Below are positions 32,569 through 42,827 of a DNA stretch of 60,000 bases, piece after piece. The translations under genes and the position numbers were made by a program. Position 1 is the stretch's first letter. Every line of letters begins with the position of its first letter. The DNA comes from Selaginella moellendorffii. Taxonomy: Eukaryota; Streptophyta; Lycopodiopsida; Selaginellales; Selaginellaceae. The notes below the pieces were generated by a model. That model ran no database searches. It saw nothing but the letters and a program-made list of their open reading frames with translations, and was not told the origin of the DNA. Location of the stretch: positions 134,653-194,652 of the forward strand of contig NW_003314361.1 in assembly GCF_000143415.4 (NCBI RefSeq), given 5' to 3'.

Positions 32569-33051
32569 GTGACGATTCATTACTACGTCGACTTTGATCT
32601 CATGGCTCCACGATCTGGGAGTTGTGCAGATGTTTCCACAGGATCCGGGCAAGCAGATCACTGGCTGGTTGACGAGGATCAGCGTCTGGCGGAGATCAAA
32701 AGGCCTTGCATCATTCATAGCTTTCTGTCCGAGCTGAACAAGAATGCAAGGCGTGGCGTGGAACAGTTTGGGCAGCTTCAACTTGCGGGGCTTTGTGCTC
32801 TGTGGCTTGCCGATTCTCAAGGAAGTTATTGCAGATAGGATCCTGGAGGATGTGACTTGTATCTCTGCTTTCGGTCGAGAGTAGCAGGGAGATTGAGCTC
32901 CTTGATGCAAGCGACATACGGATGCATGCGCTGCCTTTTCTTTTCAAGTTAAAGATCCCGAGTGGCAGGAAGACGAATCAGCGGATATTGTGAATACGCC
33001 CAGTGAGGAAGATGAGGAGGAGGCAACTGATCAATGGTAGAAGGATACTGG
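32569..33051 (+). pseudogene. Broken ORF of unknown family
   Basis: The first segment is open from an ATG at 32569 to 32838 (IHYYVDFDLMAPRSGS, RPCIIHSFLSELNKNARRGV, LAGLCALWLADSQGSYC). Coding-like sequence then continues in other frames: RILEDVTCISAFGRE, then SREIELLDASDIRMHALPFL, then an acidic end WQEDESADIVNTPSEEDEEE with a stop near 33050. Two frame changes and one stop separate these, without splice sites at the right places. I do not recognise the family. Divergent from the PPR at 32518 by 50 bp. Confidence 0.45.
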
Positions 33052-33052
33052 A

Positions 33053-33692
33053 GCTCAAGGGACTGGTGGGTGTTTGCTGCCACTATGTGCAGTCCTTCCA
33101 AGTACATTCCTTCGAAGAGTGGCAGAGGGTGGTGTGAAACGGGCGCCTCGTTTGGGGGTCTACTCAAAGATGTGAGACACTACCTGACGGATGTTCTTGG
33201 TTGCCTGGAAGCGGAAGGAGTTGCGTCAGTAATCTTGAAATGAAAGAATATACTACAAAATAAATAACAATATTTTATTTTAATTATAAAACAATTAATT
33301 ATTAATAAATATTTCTTTTTTTTTTCTCTCTCGGGACCATCGGGAAACAAAACACTGTCACTAACAGCATCCTCGAGCAGCTCCGCATCCGTCACCTTAA
33401 CTATGTTGTGATGGAGGAAAATTTGGTGGTATTATATATGTAATCAAGTATCTCCTTATAACTCTATATAATATATAAAGAGGAGTTGAGATTATGCTTG
33501 AAATGAAAGAATATAGAATGCATAAGAGTCAACCTGATCAGCTATGGAATCCTAGATTCATTCGTATGGATATATGCAAGTGAGGTTCTGATGGCTTTGG
33601 TGTCGTTGGTAACCATCATACTCATGATGGTTACCATGGCAACATTAATTCTCACTTACTCCAAACTTAAGCCCTTAATACCAAAAGTTTGG
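33053..33692. other. AT-rich 3' flank, nothing recognised
   Basis: Between the broken ORF and the membrane-protein stop. Positions 33240-33500 are strongly AT-rich with poly-T and TATA-like runs. A short ORF (33034-33243, plus) may be a further decayed piece of the preceding unit. Confidence 0.4.
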
Positions 33693-35609
33693 TCATATGA
33701 GACTATAGGATCTCAAAAACCTCTTTAGTGTTCGTGAAGGAAGCTGCATCCCACTCAAACTGCTCCTCCTATGGCTTTGAAGAGTTCTAAGCTCCTGCCT
33801 GCATCTCAGGAAGGTGATCAAAAGGACCACTGGCATCAAAACCGCCGTGGACACCCATGCGAGCAGGAGACTATTTGATTTGTAAGTCGATTCGCCCTGA
33901 GCAACAACCAGCACTCGCAATCCATGGCTTGTCACCTGCACTTGGTCAGCGTGTAGTGCCCAGCTCCTGAAACTCTTCTCTCTTTGCAACTCAGTCGGCG
34001 TCAAAGCCACAACAGCGGAGTAGGAAACAATGGCCAGGACCAGGTTGCAGCAGCACAAAAGCCCTATTTTCAAGCGTGAAGAGACTCTCACACCTCGCAC
34101 CAGCTTCAACTGTGCATCTGTCAATGGCACCACTCCCGCAACAACTGCGATGAAAGCACTGGGGAGAGTTATGGCCACCACCCAGAACTCCGCGGGAGAA
34201 CCTTGCTCCAGGTTCAGAAGCGAGAGATGCTCAGCAATGTACGACGCTTTAACTTGAGAGAGCAGCGAGCTAAGAATGTCTACGTCCGAACTTGTTTGCA
34301 GCAGATCCTGAGGTGGATCTATTCCCCACAAGCACATTTCCGGCTTGGCTGCCCTTCTATTTTCACATACTGGTGCATCATAGAGAGGAAAGTTGGATGA
34401 CGGACTGTTCGTTGTTCGCACCCAGATAGATGAAAGTCCTGAGCAGCTCTGTCTTCGCAAAGGTACCAGTGTATTGGTCTCGTTCCTGGGAGCTTCATAG
34501 ACGGCTTTGAAATACGGCACAAGACTGGCTTTCACTTCTTTCTCGCCACAGTCGAAGTGTACGCAGTGGAATCTCCACGAGCTGCGTGTGGTTACAGTAG
34601 CATTCAGCTGCTCACTGTAGCAAGCGTAGTAGCCCGACTGGTTGGAAAACAGAAAGGGTGACTCGCTTTGGCAGCCTCCAACAATCTTGCCCGGAAGAAA
34701 GGCCGGTCCCAGGACAGTGAGAAGCTCACTGCCGGTGGCGTTCTTGAACTCTTCATCCATTCTATAACATTTCGCGGCTCCACCATAGTTGTACACACCT
34801 GCTTCAGGAGCTTTTCTCACGCTTGGAGATGGTAAGCGGGCTCCTTTATCAGTCAGCGCAACCTCACCTCGATCAGCAAAGATGTCAAATCCTAAGTTGC
34901 CACAGTTTGGTAAGTCTTTGTAGCTTTCCCATGCTAGAGTTCTAGCTTGAAACCCTGACTCTGATTGTGTGTTTGTATAGTACTCAGTTGGAAACTCCAG
35001 TATCCTGGAGGGAACCGTGTTTGTGACCCGTTGGGCATTACTGTTGTCACTGACTACCTCCCACAAGCTGAAGTATGTTGGTGAGTACCTTGTCCAGTTT
35101 CTGATTTCCTGATCATAATCTTGAGGAGTAACCCGCAGAACAACTGGTGCAATTGGTTCACAGGCGGCATCTAATGTAGATTCGGCCTGCCGGTTTTCCT
35201 GCAGGCAGACAAATGCCAGCAGCCACATGGTGATCTTCATGGTTCCCAGACCCTTGATGTGCTCGGAGGACTCATACTCTGCGATGGATGCATTCCTGGT
35301 TGCTGAGAGCCCTCCCCTATCACGGATCTCTTTCAGATAGTCCTTGTCACATACCTGTTCTACACTGCCCAGCTCCTCTTCTGGAATGGGAATTGAAACC
35401 AAGTACCTCAAGAAGGCCTCTGGATGCGATTTGAGGTGCGGAATGAACTGCCACCAGGTGGATTTCTGAGACGTATCACCGCTCATGCTTAGAACTGCTC
35501 TGGAGCTGTTTACTCCAGCCAGTTCACCCCGTTGCACTGATACTTCCGCTGCTCCCAAGTGAACGTGAAGAATCCCCATTACGAGAAGGGCGACGATCCA
35601 AGCCATCAA
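33693..35609 (-). CDS. Lineage-specific secretory/membrane glycoprotein, 638 residues
   Basis: Single-exon ORF that I cannot place in a known family. It starts with a clear signal peptide (MMAWIVALLVMGILHVHLG). A large ectodomain of about 440 residues follows, with many N-glycosylation sequons (NSS, NAS, NWT, NAT, NQS, NET) and paired Cys (CEP, CGNLGFDIF, CVHFDCGEK, CSGLSS). Near the C-terminus there are three hydrophobic spans: EFWVVAITLPSAFIAVVAGV, IGLLCCCNLVLAIVSYSAVV and LLLAWVSTAVLMPVVLLITF, then a basic cytosolic tail (QELRTLQSHRRSS). It has no kinase, LRR or lectin motif that I can see. A receptor-like or cell-surface role is only a guess. A repeat cluster lies 95 bp upstream of the ATG. 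Confidence 0.75.
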   Translation of the reverse strand: MMAWIVALLVMGILHVHLGAAEVSVQRGELAGVNSSRAVLSMSGDTSQKSTWWQFIPHLKSHPEAFLRYLVSIPIPEEELGSVEQVCDKDYLKEIRDRGGLSATRNASIAEYESSEHIKGLGTMKITMWLLAFVCLQENRQAESTLDAACEPIAPVVLRVTPQDYDQEIRNWTRYSPTYFSLWEVVSDNSNAQRVTNTVPSRILEFPTEYYTNTQSESGFQARTLAWESYKDLPNCGNLGFDIFADRGEVALTDKGARLPSPSVRKAPEAGVYNYGGAAKCYRMDEEFKNATGSELLTVLGPAFLPGKIVGGCQSESPFLFSNQSGYYACYSEQLNATVTTRSSWRFHCVHFDCGEKEVKASLVPYFKAVYEAPRNETNTLVPLRRQSCSGLSSIWVRTTNSPSSNFPLYDAPVCENRRAAKPEMCLWGIDPPQDLLQTSSDVDILSSLLSQVKASYIAEHLSLLNLEQGSPAEFWVVAITLPSAFIAVVAGVVPLTDAQLKLVRGVRVSSRLKIGLLCCCNLVLAIVSYSAVVALTPTELQREKSFRSWALHADQVQVTSHGLRVLVVAQGESTYKSNSLLLAWVSTAVLMPVVLLITFLRCRQELRTLQSHRRSSLSGMQLPSRTLKRFLRSYSLI

Positions 35610-36819
35610 ACAATTCGACTATCGGTAAATGGCTTCAGGCAGCCCCGATATATGTAAGACTTCAAGTCGCCACCGGCAGGAAGGACCCATTCACGACCAT
35701 TAGTGGAGGCACAGAAGCCGTTCCTGTCGCATCCGGGAAATTAAAAAGAAGTCGCGACACTGGAGGCACAGAAGCCGTTCCTGTCGCAAATTGACGGGAG
35801 GCTTTTGGAAATGCTTCTTTTTAATTTCCTGGATGCGACAGGAACGCCTCCCCTTGATTCACTCTCTCTCCGCTTACTTGGCGGTGACGTGGCATCAGGC
35901 TTTCTTTTTGTTCTCCAGCACACTCCTTCTCCCGTCCATTTAACGGGAGGCTCTGTCAATAGTCCTTTGCGTGTATTCAGGACTAGAGACTCACATTTAA
36001 TACTGAGGAAGAACGAGCAGGGCCACAATGCCGCGGCGCCGCTACCAAGAAGGAGCTGGAACAGCGGGACGACCTCATCTCTAGCCTCTACATGTATACA
36101 ACGCCTGACTGATCGTGAATCGTGATCAAGCAAGGGCTCGCCGAGCGAGAGCTCATCTCGCGCATCTTCTGTCACCTTGAGCAAGTTTTCTCCAAGAAAA
36201 GAGTCCGTCAATTCATCTCTTTCAATCAGCACCGTCGGGTGGTTTTCTTCTCTGCCTGACATCGGCCATTCCATCGCGATCCACGTACCAGCTAAATAGA
36301 GTTAATCTTTAATTAACAAAACTTAAACTTTTATCCTTTAATGATGAATTTATCTCTTCAACCAGATTGGGTAGGTCAGGCTCCAAGCCTATATTTGCGG
36401 CCAAACCGCATATCTTTGAATCAGCAAGTTTCAGGCTCAATTGATTTATTCTAGATTCTCTGAATAACATGAACTTGATTTGGTTGACAGATTACAAAAA
36501 GGATTATTGAGGCCCGATTTTCAATATGGCAGCCATTGGAACATTGGCTCCCTCTCCCCCTCCAAAGACGGAGAAGAAAGGTGGCTGGGCTGGCCACAAT
36601 TTTCAAGCATACAAAAGGCTTTGGCTTGAGATTCCTTACTTCATGGCGATGGCGCCGCCCTAGCCAGCCCAGATGCGCTGCTGCGGCCACGGCGCCCGAG
36701 TGGGCGGCGGCAGCAGGCATTTGTGGCGGCGCTTCTTGTTGTTGGCGGCTCGCGGAAGTGGTAGGCGAGTAAAATGGATGCCTGCCGCTGCTGCTTGCTC
36801 CTTCTTGACCGCAGCTTCA
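35610..36819. other. Intergenic region with repeats and an unsupported 177-codon ORF
   Basis: A 177-codon minus-strand ORF (35741-36274) is open but shows no family motif, and its 3' end lies within the repeat cluster, so I do not call it a gene. The rest (36275-36819) is unremarkable; short Ala-rich frames at 36536-36894 look like chance. Confidence 0.4.
35704..35846. repeat. Direct repeat combined with an inverted repeat
   Basis: A 28-bp unit (TGGAGGCACAGAAGCCGTTC...) occurs at 35704-35731 and again at 35761-35788, period 57 bp. In addition, 35719-35750 (32 bp) is repeated in inverted orientation at 35815-35846 with one mismatch, enclosing a 64-bp loop that contains the second direct copy. 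The structure could fold as a hairpin and resembles a small non-autonomous transposon end or a nested target of one. Confidence 0.8.
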
Positions 36820-37594
36820 TGCGCCGCAGCTATCTACACTCCACAAATACAGGCCTGTGGATGCATGGGGACGGTGACCGCAGTAGTTGCATAAACCAAG
36901 GGTGATACGCTCCACACATCGTCGTTTGAATAATCGATTATTGGCGTGCACTGCCTTGTTGACCATCGTCATTAACAGATCCTTGAAATCCTCACGCAGA
37001 CCATGGTAGAACTGATCCATTCTTCCCAAAGTGTGTCTATGGTGAGGAGGCAAAAATCTGTAGCATAGATTGAGGCCCCTGCGAGAGTCATTAAATCTTG
37101 ATGGTTACCGAGTGAATCCGGTGCGTATTGCCAAAGCACACCGAGATCTGCTCCTTAAATAGTGCAAGGTCATGCAGTTCATGCACCTCCCTGCATGTGG
37201 ATTCCTTCTCCAGAAGAGGAGAAAACCAAGACAGGGCAGCACTTCCAGAAGTGTGCCGATGACGCCAATCTGCGAATTTGCAGAGGGGTAGCACCGAGGC
37301 TGGAGTCTGAAGATCAGGTCCATGTCCCGTAGATCCGATCGTGAACTTTTTGGGGAAGCTGATCTTGGGCTCGGCCGGCGGGGCCAAGCTTATGGCCCAC
37401 GGGTGTCGAGGATGCCAAAGACGCTGATTACTGGATGAAGGAGAGCTGTTCAAAGTTGTTGGTTGTCGGCTTGGAGCTGGAGAACAGCATCCTCGATCGA
37501 GATGGGACCGTTGCTCCATAGGGAAACTGGAAAAGAACAGATCTGAAAAAATCAAGATGCAGAAGAACAGAAACAGAACAAAAGTGGATTTCAA
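36820..37594 (-). mobile_element. Decayed Ty3/gypsy-type retrotransposon gag fragment
   Basis: On the minus strand, 37091-37594 encodes gag-like sequence ending SWFSPLLEKE, HDLALFKEQISVCFGNTHRI, typical of the plant/fungal Ty3 gag domain. After a break, 36817-37053 continues with GRMDQFYHGLREDFKDLLMT, VNKAVHANNRLFKR and a partial CCHC knuckle (CNYCGHRPHAS). Order and spacing fit one gag. No protease, reverse transcriptase or LTR was found, so it is a truncated fossil. Confidence 0.7.
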
Positions 37595-37599
37595 TCAAA

Positions 37600-40500
37600 C
37601 TGGGCCAAAAATCACAAAGTCAAAAATCTACCAGACGAGAGCTGAGCACAAGGGTCGCTTTTAGCTTATTTGTAATCTTTATTCATGAGCTTATATTATT
37701 ATATTTAGCCTACTATATATATCTCTCTGAATATAATTTAGATGATGTTAAAACCATAAAACAAAATCCAAAATAATTCAAGTTGTGTTTTTCCCTTTGT
37801 GAATTTCTTGATAGTTTTGTTCTTTTTTGCAATGCTATAATGTTATCATATATTGAATTCAATTGAATTATTACAATTTCACATAGGATTAAGATTGCAC
37901 AATAATATCACAATATAATTATTATTTATTTTCTAAATATTTTTAAGTAAGCCAAAAATTATTGTACAATGTAATAATTTTTTTATTTATATAGAATATT
38001 ATATTTCATTAGATTTGCAATTAATTTGTTTATCTAAATTTTCCTTTGTAGGAAGTGTATGTATTCAATCGCTTTGTTTAAAATTTCTTCGACGTAAAAC
38101 TAAACAAAAGAAAGATTTTTTAGTTGTGAAACTTTTTTGGTTCTTGCCTATCTTGTTTTCATTTGGTATCAAAAGCCGAAAAACATCAAACTACCTTTCA
38201 ATAGCCTCAAACGCTCTAGTGTTAATGTTACTATGAAAAAAACATTTTTTAATCTGTCAAAACTAAGTGTTATAAGTAAAAAAAATGTGTTTTTAAAAAA
38301 ACTTAATTTAGTCTAAAATTTCATAAATATAATAAGGTATTTACTAAATATTTTTATATAAAAAAAATTTAAAAATAAATTAATGTCTAGGCCAACACAT
38401 CCCAAAACAATTACCAAACAACTATATAAGAAAATAAATTTATCATTTTATTCATTATCCAAAAGCTTGGGCAACAACTCAATTACACATAAATTTTATA
38501 TTATACTTAGTTACGTTAAAATTTATGTTAAATTCTTTGGCGCTCTGTAATTTTATCCACACACTACTGTATCTCAAAATATTCATTTTTCTATATATCA
38601 TTTCCAACCATTAAAATATTTTATATATTCTTTTGAATACTCCTTTCAACTAAAAAATTATTAGTTTAAATTTGTCATTAACAATTCAACATTTTAAAAA
38701 TTTGGCATAGTAATGGGTAAATATATGATATGCAATATTAAGACTAAAACTTTATTTAAAATTTAAAAGTTATAATCATGAAATTAATTATTTTTAGGAA
38801 AAAAAACTAAATTCTACAATTACTTTTACTTAAAAATGGTTATAATCCTAAAAAAACTTATTTATATAAGTTAGTATTATTTCAACAACTTTTTTAAAAA
38901 ACTTGATTTTAAGTTACGCACCGTGATGCAAGATATTACATGGGAAATATACATTACTAACATTTTACCATGGGCTCAAATTATGCGATACTTTCATCAC
39001 AATGATTTAGCTTTTGGAATATTAACAACATTAGCTCTTTAATTGAATAGTTGTGATCTTTTGTACTTTTAATTTTTTTTTTGTAATCAAGAAATTTTTG
39101 TATTTAAATTAATAATTTAAACATTCATTTATGGCAGCAATCATAAATAACTAAATCTTTTATACTCTCACCATTTTACTACTATTATAGTTAATGAATG
39201 GAGTATACTTTTAAATTTTAAATATTTTTGTTGTGAATGAAAAGGAAAAGCCATTATTAAACAAGTGTTTAATCAAATAAAAGGTGTGTTTTTAAGAGAT
39301 AAATTTTTATCTCATAATGGGGCAAATTTAAGTGTTTTCACCTTGGAAAAACAATTATACAATTGAAATAGTAAAATTAAAATCTTAGAAATTTTGAAGA
39401 GATTGAAAGAAAAGTAGTTTAATAATATAATTCATAGAGGAGTTAATTGAAGTAAAATTATGAAAATCATAAAAAAGAAGATGTGAAAATAATAAAAGCT
39501 AGTTAATAGATTGATTATTTATGTGTTTAAGACAATGAACTTGATTAAAAAACTTTATCCATAATGCTTTCTATTTTTAGAATCAATTATACTCAATTGA
39601 ATTTAATTTTTATATTGTTTGAGTGAGTTTAAAATTACATTCTATTGGGAACAGTCACAAAGGAAAAATAAGTAATAGATATATTTTTTCAGTTTTATTC
39701 TTTTTCTCTTTTTATCTTCGCAATCATTTTGTAAAAGTTAAAATATTTATAATATTGATCTTGCTCTAATAGCTAATGGTTCCAATAGATTTCAATTGCC
39801 AAAGAATTATACTAAGATTATAAACATGGATTTCAATTACCAAAGAATTATATTAATAACAACATACATAGGATTATAAACATGGATTGGAGAGTTTTTA
39901 ATATTAAAATGTAATCTTTCTTTTTAATGACATATTGGATTTTTGTTTAGAGCAATTACAAAAATGATAATTCAAATTTTAAATATGATATATTTTTACA
40001 TTTTTATATAACTTTAGAGTGAACAAATAAACAATCTAAAGGCTACATCATAAACTCATGAAAGGTTTTTTTTTTATTTGAAAGTGAATGTTAAAAAAGT
40101 TTAGGAAAAATGGTTAGATTTTATATATTAGAATTGCTCTCAAAATGGTTGTTAAAAGCTACTTTTGTTTCAAAAGTTTATTATATATGTAAGGCAAAAT
40201 CATGTGTTTATTAACATTATTTGATGGGTGAAAAAATTTGTAAAATATTTTCAATATAGAAAGTTTTAAAGTAGTTTGATTTCATTTGCTTTCTTTTATA
40301 ACTCACTTGATTTTGTATAAATAAATGTTACAACTTTTCTCAATCTAATTATATTAATAATAACCGTTAAATGTTGTTTGGATAAAATTAAGACTATACT
40401 CTTGTATACAAAGTTAAACATTTATTGAGTGATCTATTTGATTTCTGCAAGGCTTATACTTTTGTGTTGTATAAAATAAATAAGTAGCTTTCAAAAAAAC

Positions 40501-41200
40501 TCAAAGCACTTAAAGCAATATTTTTTTACACTATATAAATGCAATCAAGTAAAAATTGTGGGAAAATGTTAAAGTTGGAGAGGTTGGAGTTGCAATTTAT
40601 TACTATGATCACAACCTTTCAATCAAAGTGTACATTTTCAAAGTATATTATTTATTGTTGAGGTGTGAACTAACACAATAAAAAGAGTGAGTTGTGTTTG
40701 ATATACATCTCAGAGTTGAAAATCTTTGCGTGAAGGATTAGTAATGTTAGAAAATCTTGAGAAGTTTAAGGAGGTATTACTAATTATATGATTTACCACT
40801 TTGTCTAGAGTTGAGCAACATAATTGTGGTAGAGCTGATCTTTTGATAGTTAGGTTTACTCAATTATGCAAAGTTCCAAGTGTCAAATGATTGAGTGTTT
40901 ACTTGAGTATGGCTTTATCAGCTAAGTACATTTAAAAACGTGTTTCATTGCTTGCAAGAAAGCAAACATTTCTTGCTTGTTAAAAAAAAAATGGCTGGAT
41001 GTGGATACTGTATCTAATATTTCTGCATCAAAGTCATGTTTCATTTTCTTCTATTTTTAAGTTGTTAGTGATTTACAACATTAAATACTTAATCATGTTA
41101 GAAAAGTATCCCTACCACATCATCCTTATCTCTCAAAGTTCAAACACAAATCCAATAGTAATAAAATGAAAAAAAAATCCCTAGGCATTTACTGCATATA
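37600..41200. other. AT-rich island of about 3.6 kb without genes
   Basis: Base composition switches near 37600 from the mixed composition of the rest of the window to very AT-rich DNA with long A/T runs, and switches back near 41200. The longest open frame is 73 codons (38015-38236), and no protein motif is seen on either strand. A short imperfect tandem duplication is at 39788-39886. It lies between a gag fossil and a decayed repeat, so it is probably an accumulation of old insertions. Exact AT content was not computed. Confidence 0.75.
39788..39886. repeat. Imperfect tandem duplication in the AT-rich island
   Basis: The unit beginning GATTTCAATTGCCAAAGAAT (39788-39828) is repeated at 39829-39886 with substitutions and an internal insertion of about 16 bp; both copies end GATTATAAACATG. 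Confidence 0.65.
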
Positions 41201-41324
41201 ATATATAATTACAAATGCACTAAGTGAGTATAATGCCTTCTAGATGCAACTTGAAAATCCTGAAGCCAATTATGTTGGCCCACAGAACTAGTCTTCTTGT
41301 CAGCCCCATGTCTTCCTCACAATC
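41150..41324. repeat. Dispersed repeat, copy B (paired with 19533-19745)
   Basis: Contains the same two exact blocks as copy A, at 41150-41168 and 41305-41324. In this copy the reading frame seen in 19649-20116 is interrupted by stops, so it is a decayed copy. It marks the right edge of the AT-rich island and ends shortly before the MYG1 gene. Confidence 0.6.
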
Positions 41325-41444
41325 ACTTCTCATGCTTGGTGACAAACTCCATTTCCAATCATTTACCTGCGGCATAAGCATTTTATCCTTCACTGTTTTC
41401 TTCATTCAAAAGAAGAAAATCAATTTGCTAACCTTGTTAGGGTT

Positions 41445-42827
41445 ATGCTGGCCGCATTGCGTCCCTCTTTCCTTCCTATCACAGCCTCCTCTTTTCTTGT
41501 GTCGCGAGGGATCAGCTCGGCTATGGTTCGCGTGAGCTCCAGTTTGGGTGGCGGCAGCGAACGAGTGGCAAAGGTAGGCACGCACAATGGGACTTTCCAC
41601 TGTGACGAGGCACTGGGATGCTTCCTCATCCGCCTCACGGACAAGTTCGCCAATGCGGACATCGTCCGGACCCGGAACCAAGAGGTGAGTGAAGTGGTCA
41701 ATCTCTTAGAAAAACCAATGGTTTCCCTCTGGCCAGGTTCTGGACAAGCTTGACGCGGTACTGGATGTTGGTGGTGTGTACGATCCCGAGAAAGATCGTT
41801 TCGACCATCACCAGCGAGGATTCGATCATGTCCTAGGCAATGGATTCAACACAAAGCTCAGCAGCGCGGGCCTTGTGTACAAGGTAAGATTTCTCTCCTT
41901 GTTCCAGCTTAGCTCATAATGCTTGGAAGCAGCACTTTGGAAAGGAGATCGTGGCCAAGGAGCTTGCGCTCCAACCGGATCATCCCGACGTGGAGGCCAT
42001 TTACGTTGCACTGTACAAGAACTTCATGGAGGTGAAGCTCCGGCTAGCTCACAAGCTACAAGCTCGACTCCTTTTGTTTTTTCACTTGCAGGGAATCGAT
42101 GCCATTGACAATGGAATCAACCAGTACGACGTGGATCAGCCCCCGAAGTACGTGGAGAACACTAACTTGTCTGCCCGCGTGGGGAAGCTCAATCCCGACT
42201 GGACGGAGGAGCAAAGCGTGGAAATGGAGAACGCTGCGTTTGCTCGAGCCATGGAGCTGACTGGCAGCGAGTTCCAGCAAGTGAGTGTGATGATCGATAC
42301 CTCGCGTTTGACTCGCGCACACTTCCTTTCTCTCCACAGGCTCTTCGTTACTATGCCAAGTCATGGTTGCCGGCCAGATCCATTGTGCTCGACTGCATCA
42401 ACAGGAGAAAGGAGATCCATCCCAGCGGCGAAGTCATGGTCCTGGACACGTTTTGTCCGGTAAGCTTTTGTTTCTTTGGCGTTCCAGTCTAGTCCATACA
42501 CGACATGAAATTTGTGGCATTGTGTGCCAGTGGAAACAGCATTTGTTCGAGCTCGAGGAGGAGCTCCAGATCGAGCCGAGCATCAAGTACGTGTTGTACG
42601 AGGACGAGCGAGCCGGGCAGTGGAGAGTGCAAGCGGTAGCTCTTGCTCCGGGGAGATTCGAGAGCCGCAAGGCACTGCCAGCGGCATGGAGGGGGCTGAG
42701 GGACGAGGAGCTCTCCAAGGTCGCGGGAATTGACAATGGCGTTTTTGTCCACGCCAGTGGCTTCATCGGCGGCAACAAGTCGTTCGAAGGGGCGCTCCGC
42801 ATGGCCCAAAAGAGCTTGGCATTGTAG
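41445..42827 (+). CDS. MYG1: MYG1-family 3'-5' exonuclease (UPF0160), organelle-targeted
   Basis: MYG1 is a DHH-type 3'-5' RNA exonuclease that links organellar and nuclear RNA processing in other eukaryotes. Exons 41445-41684, 41737-41883, 41933-42031, 42092-42280, 42340-42459 and 42531-42827 give 363 residues; all introns are phase 0. The first ~27 residues ([20 protein letters not shown]) look like a mitochondrial presequence. Motifs: [39 protein letters not shown] (the DHH metal site), [13 protein letters not shown], and [20 protein letters not shown]. The C-terminus is [20 protein letters not shown]. Length and order match the family well. Confidence 0.93.

Noticed and set aside
35741-36274. 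177-codon minus-strand ORF as a gene
   Set aside because: No motif, and it ends within the repeat cluster; chance openness is likely.
37600-41200. Island as an organelle DNA insertion
   Set aside because: No organelle gene, tRNA or rRNA fragment is visible, and as far as I recall Selaginella organelle DNA is GC-rich.
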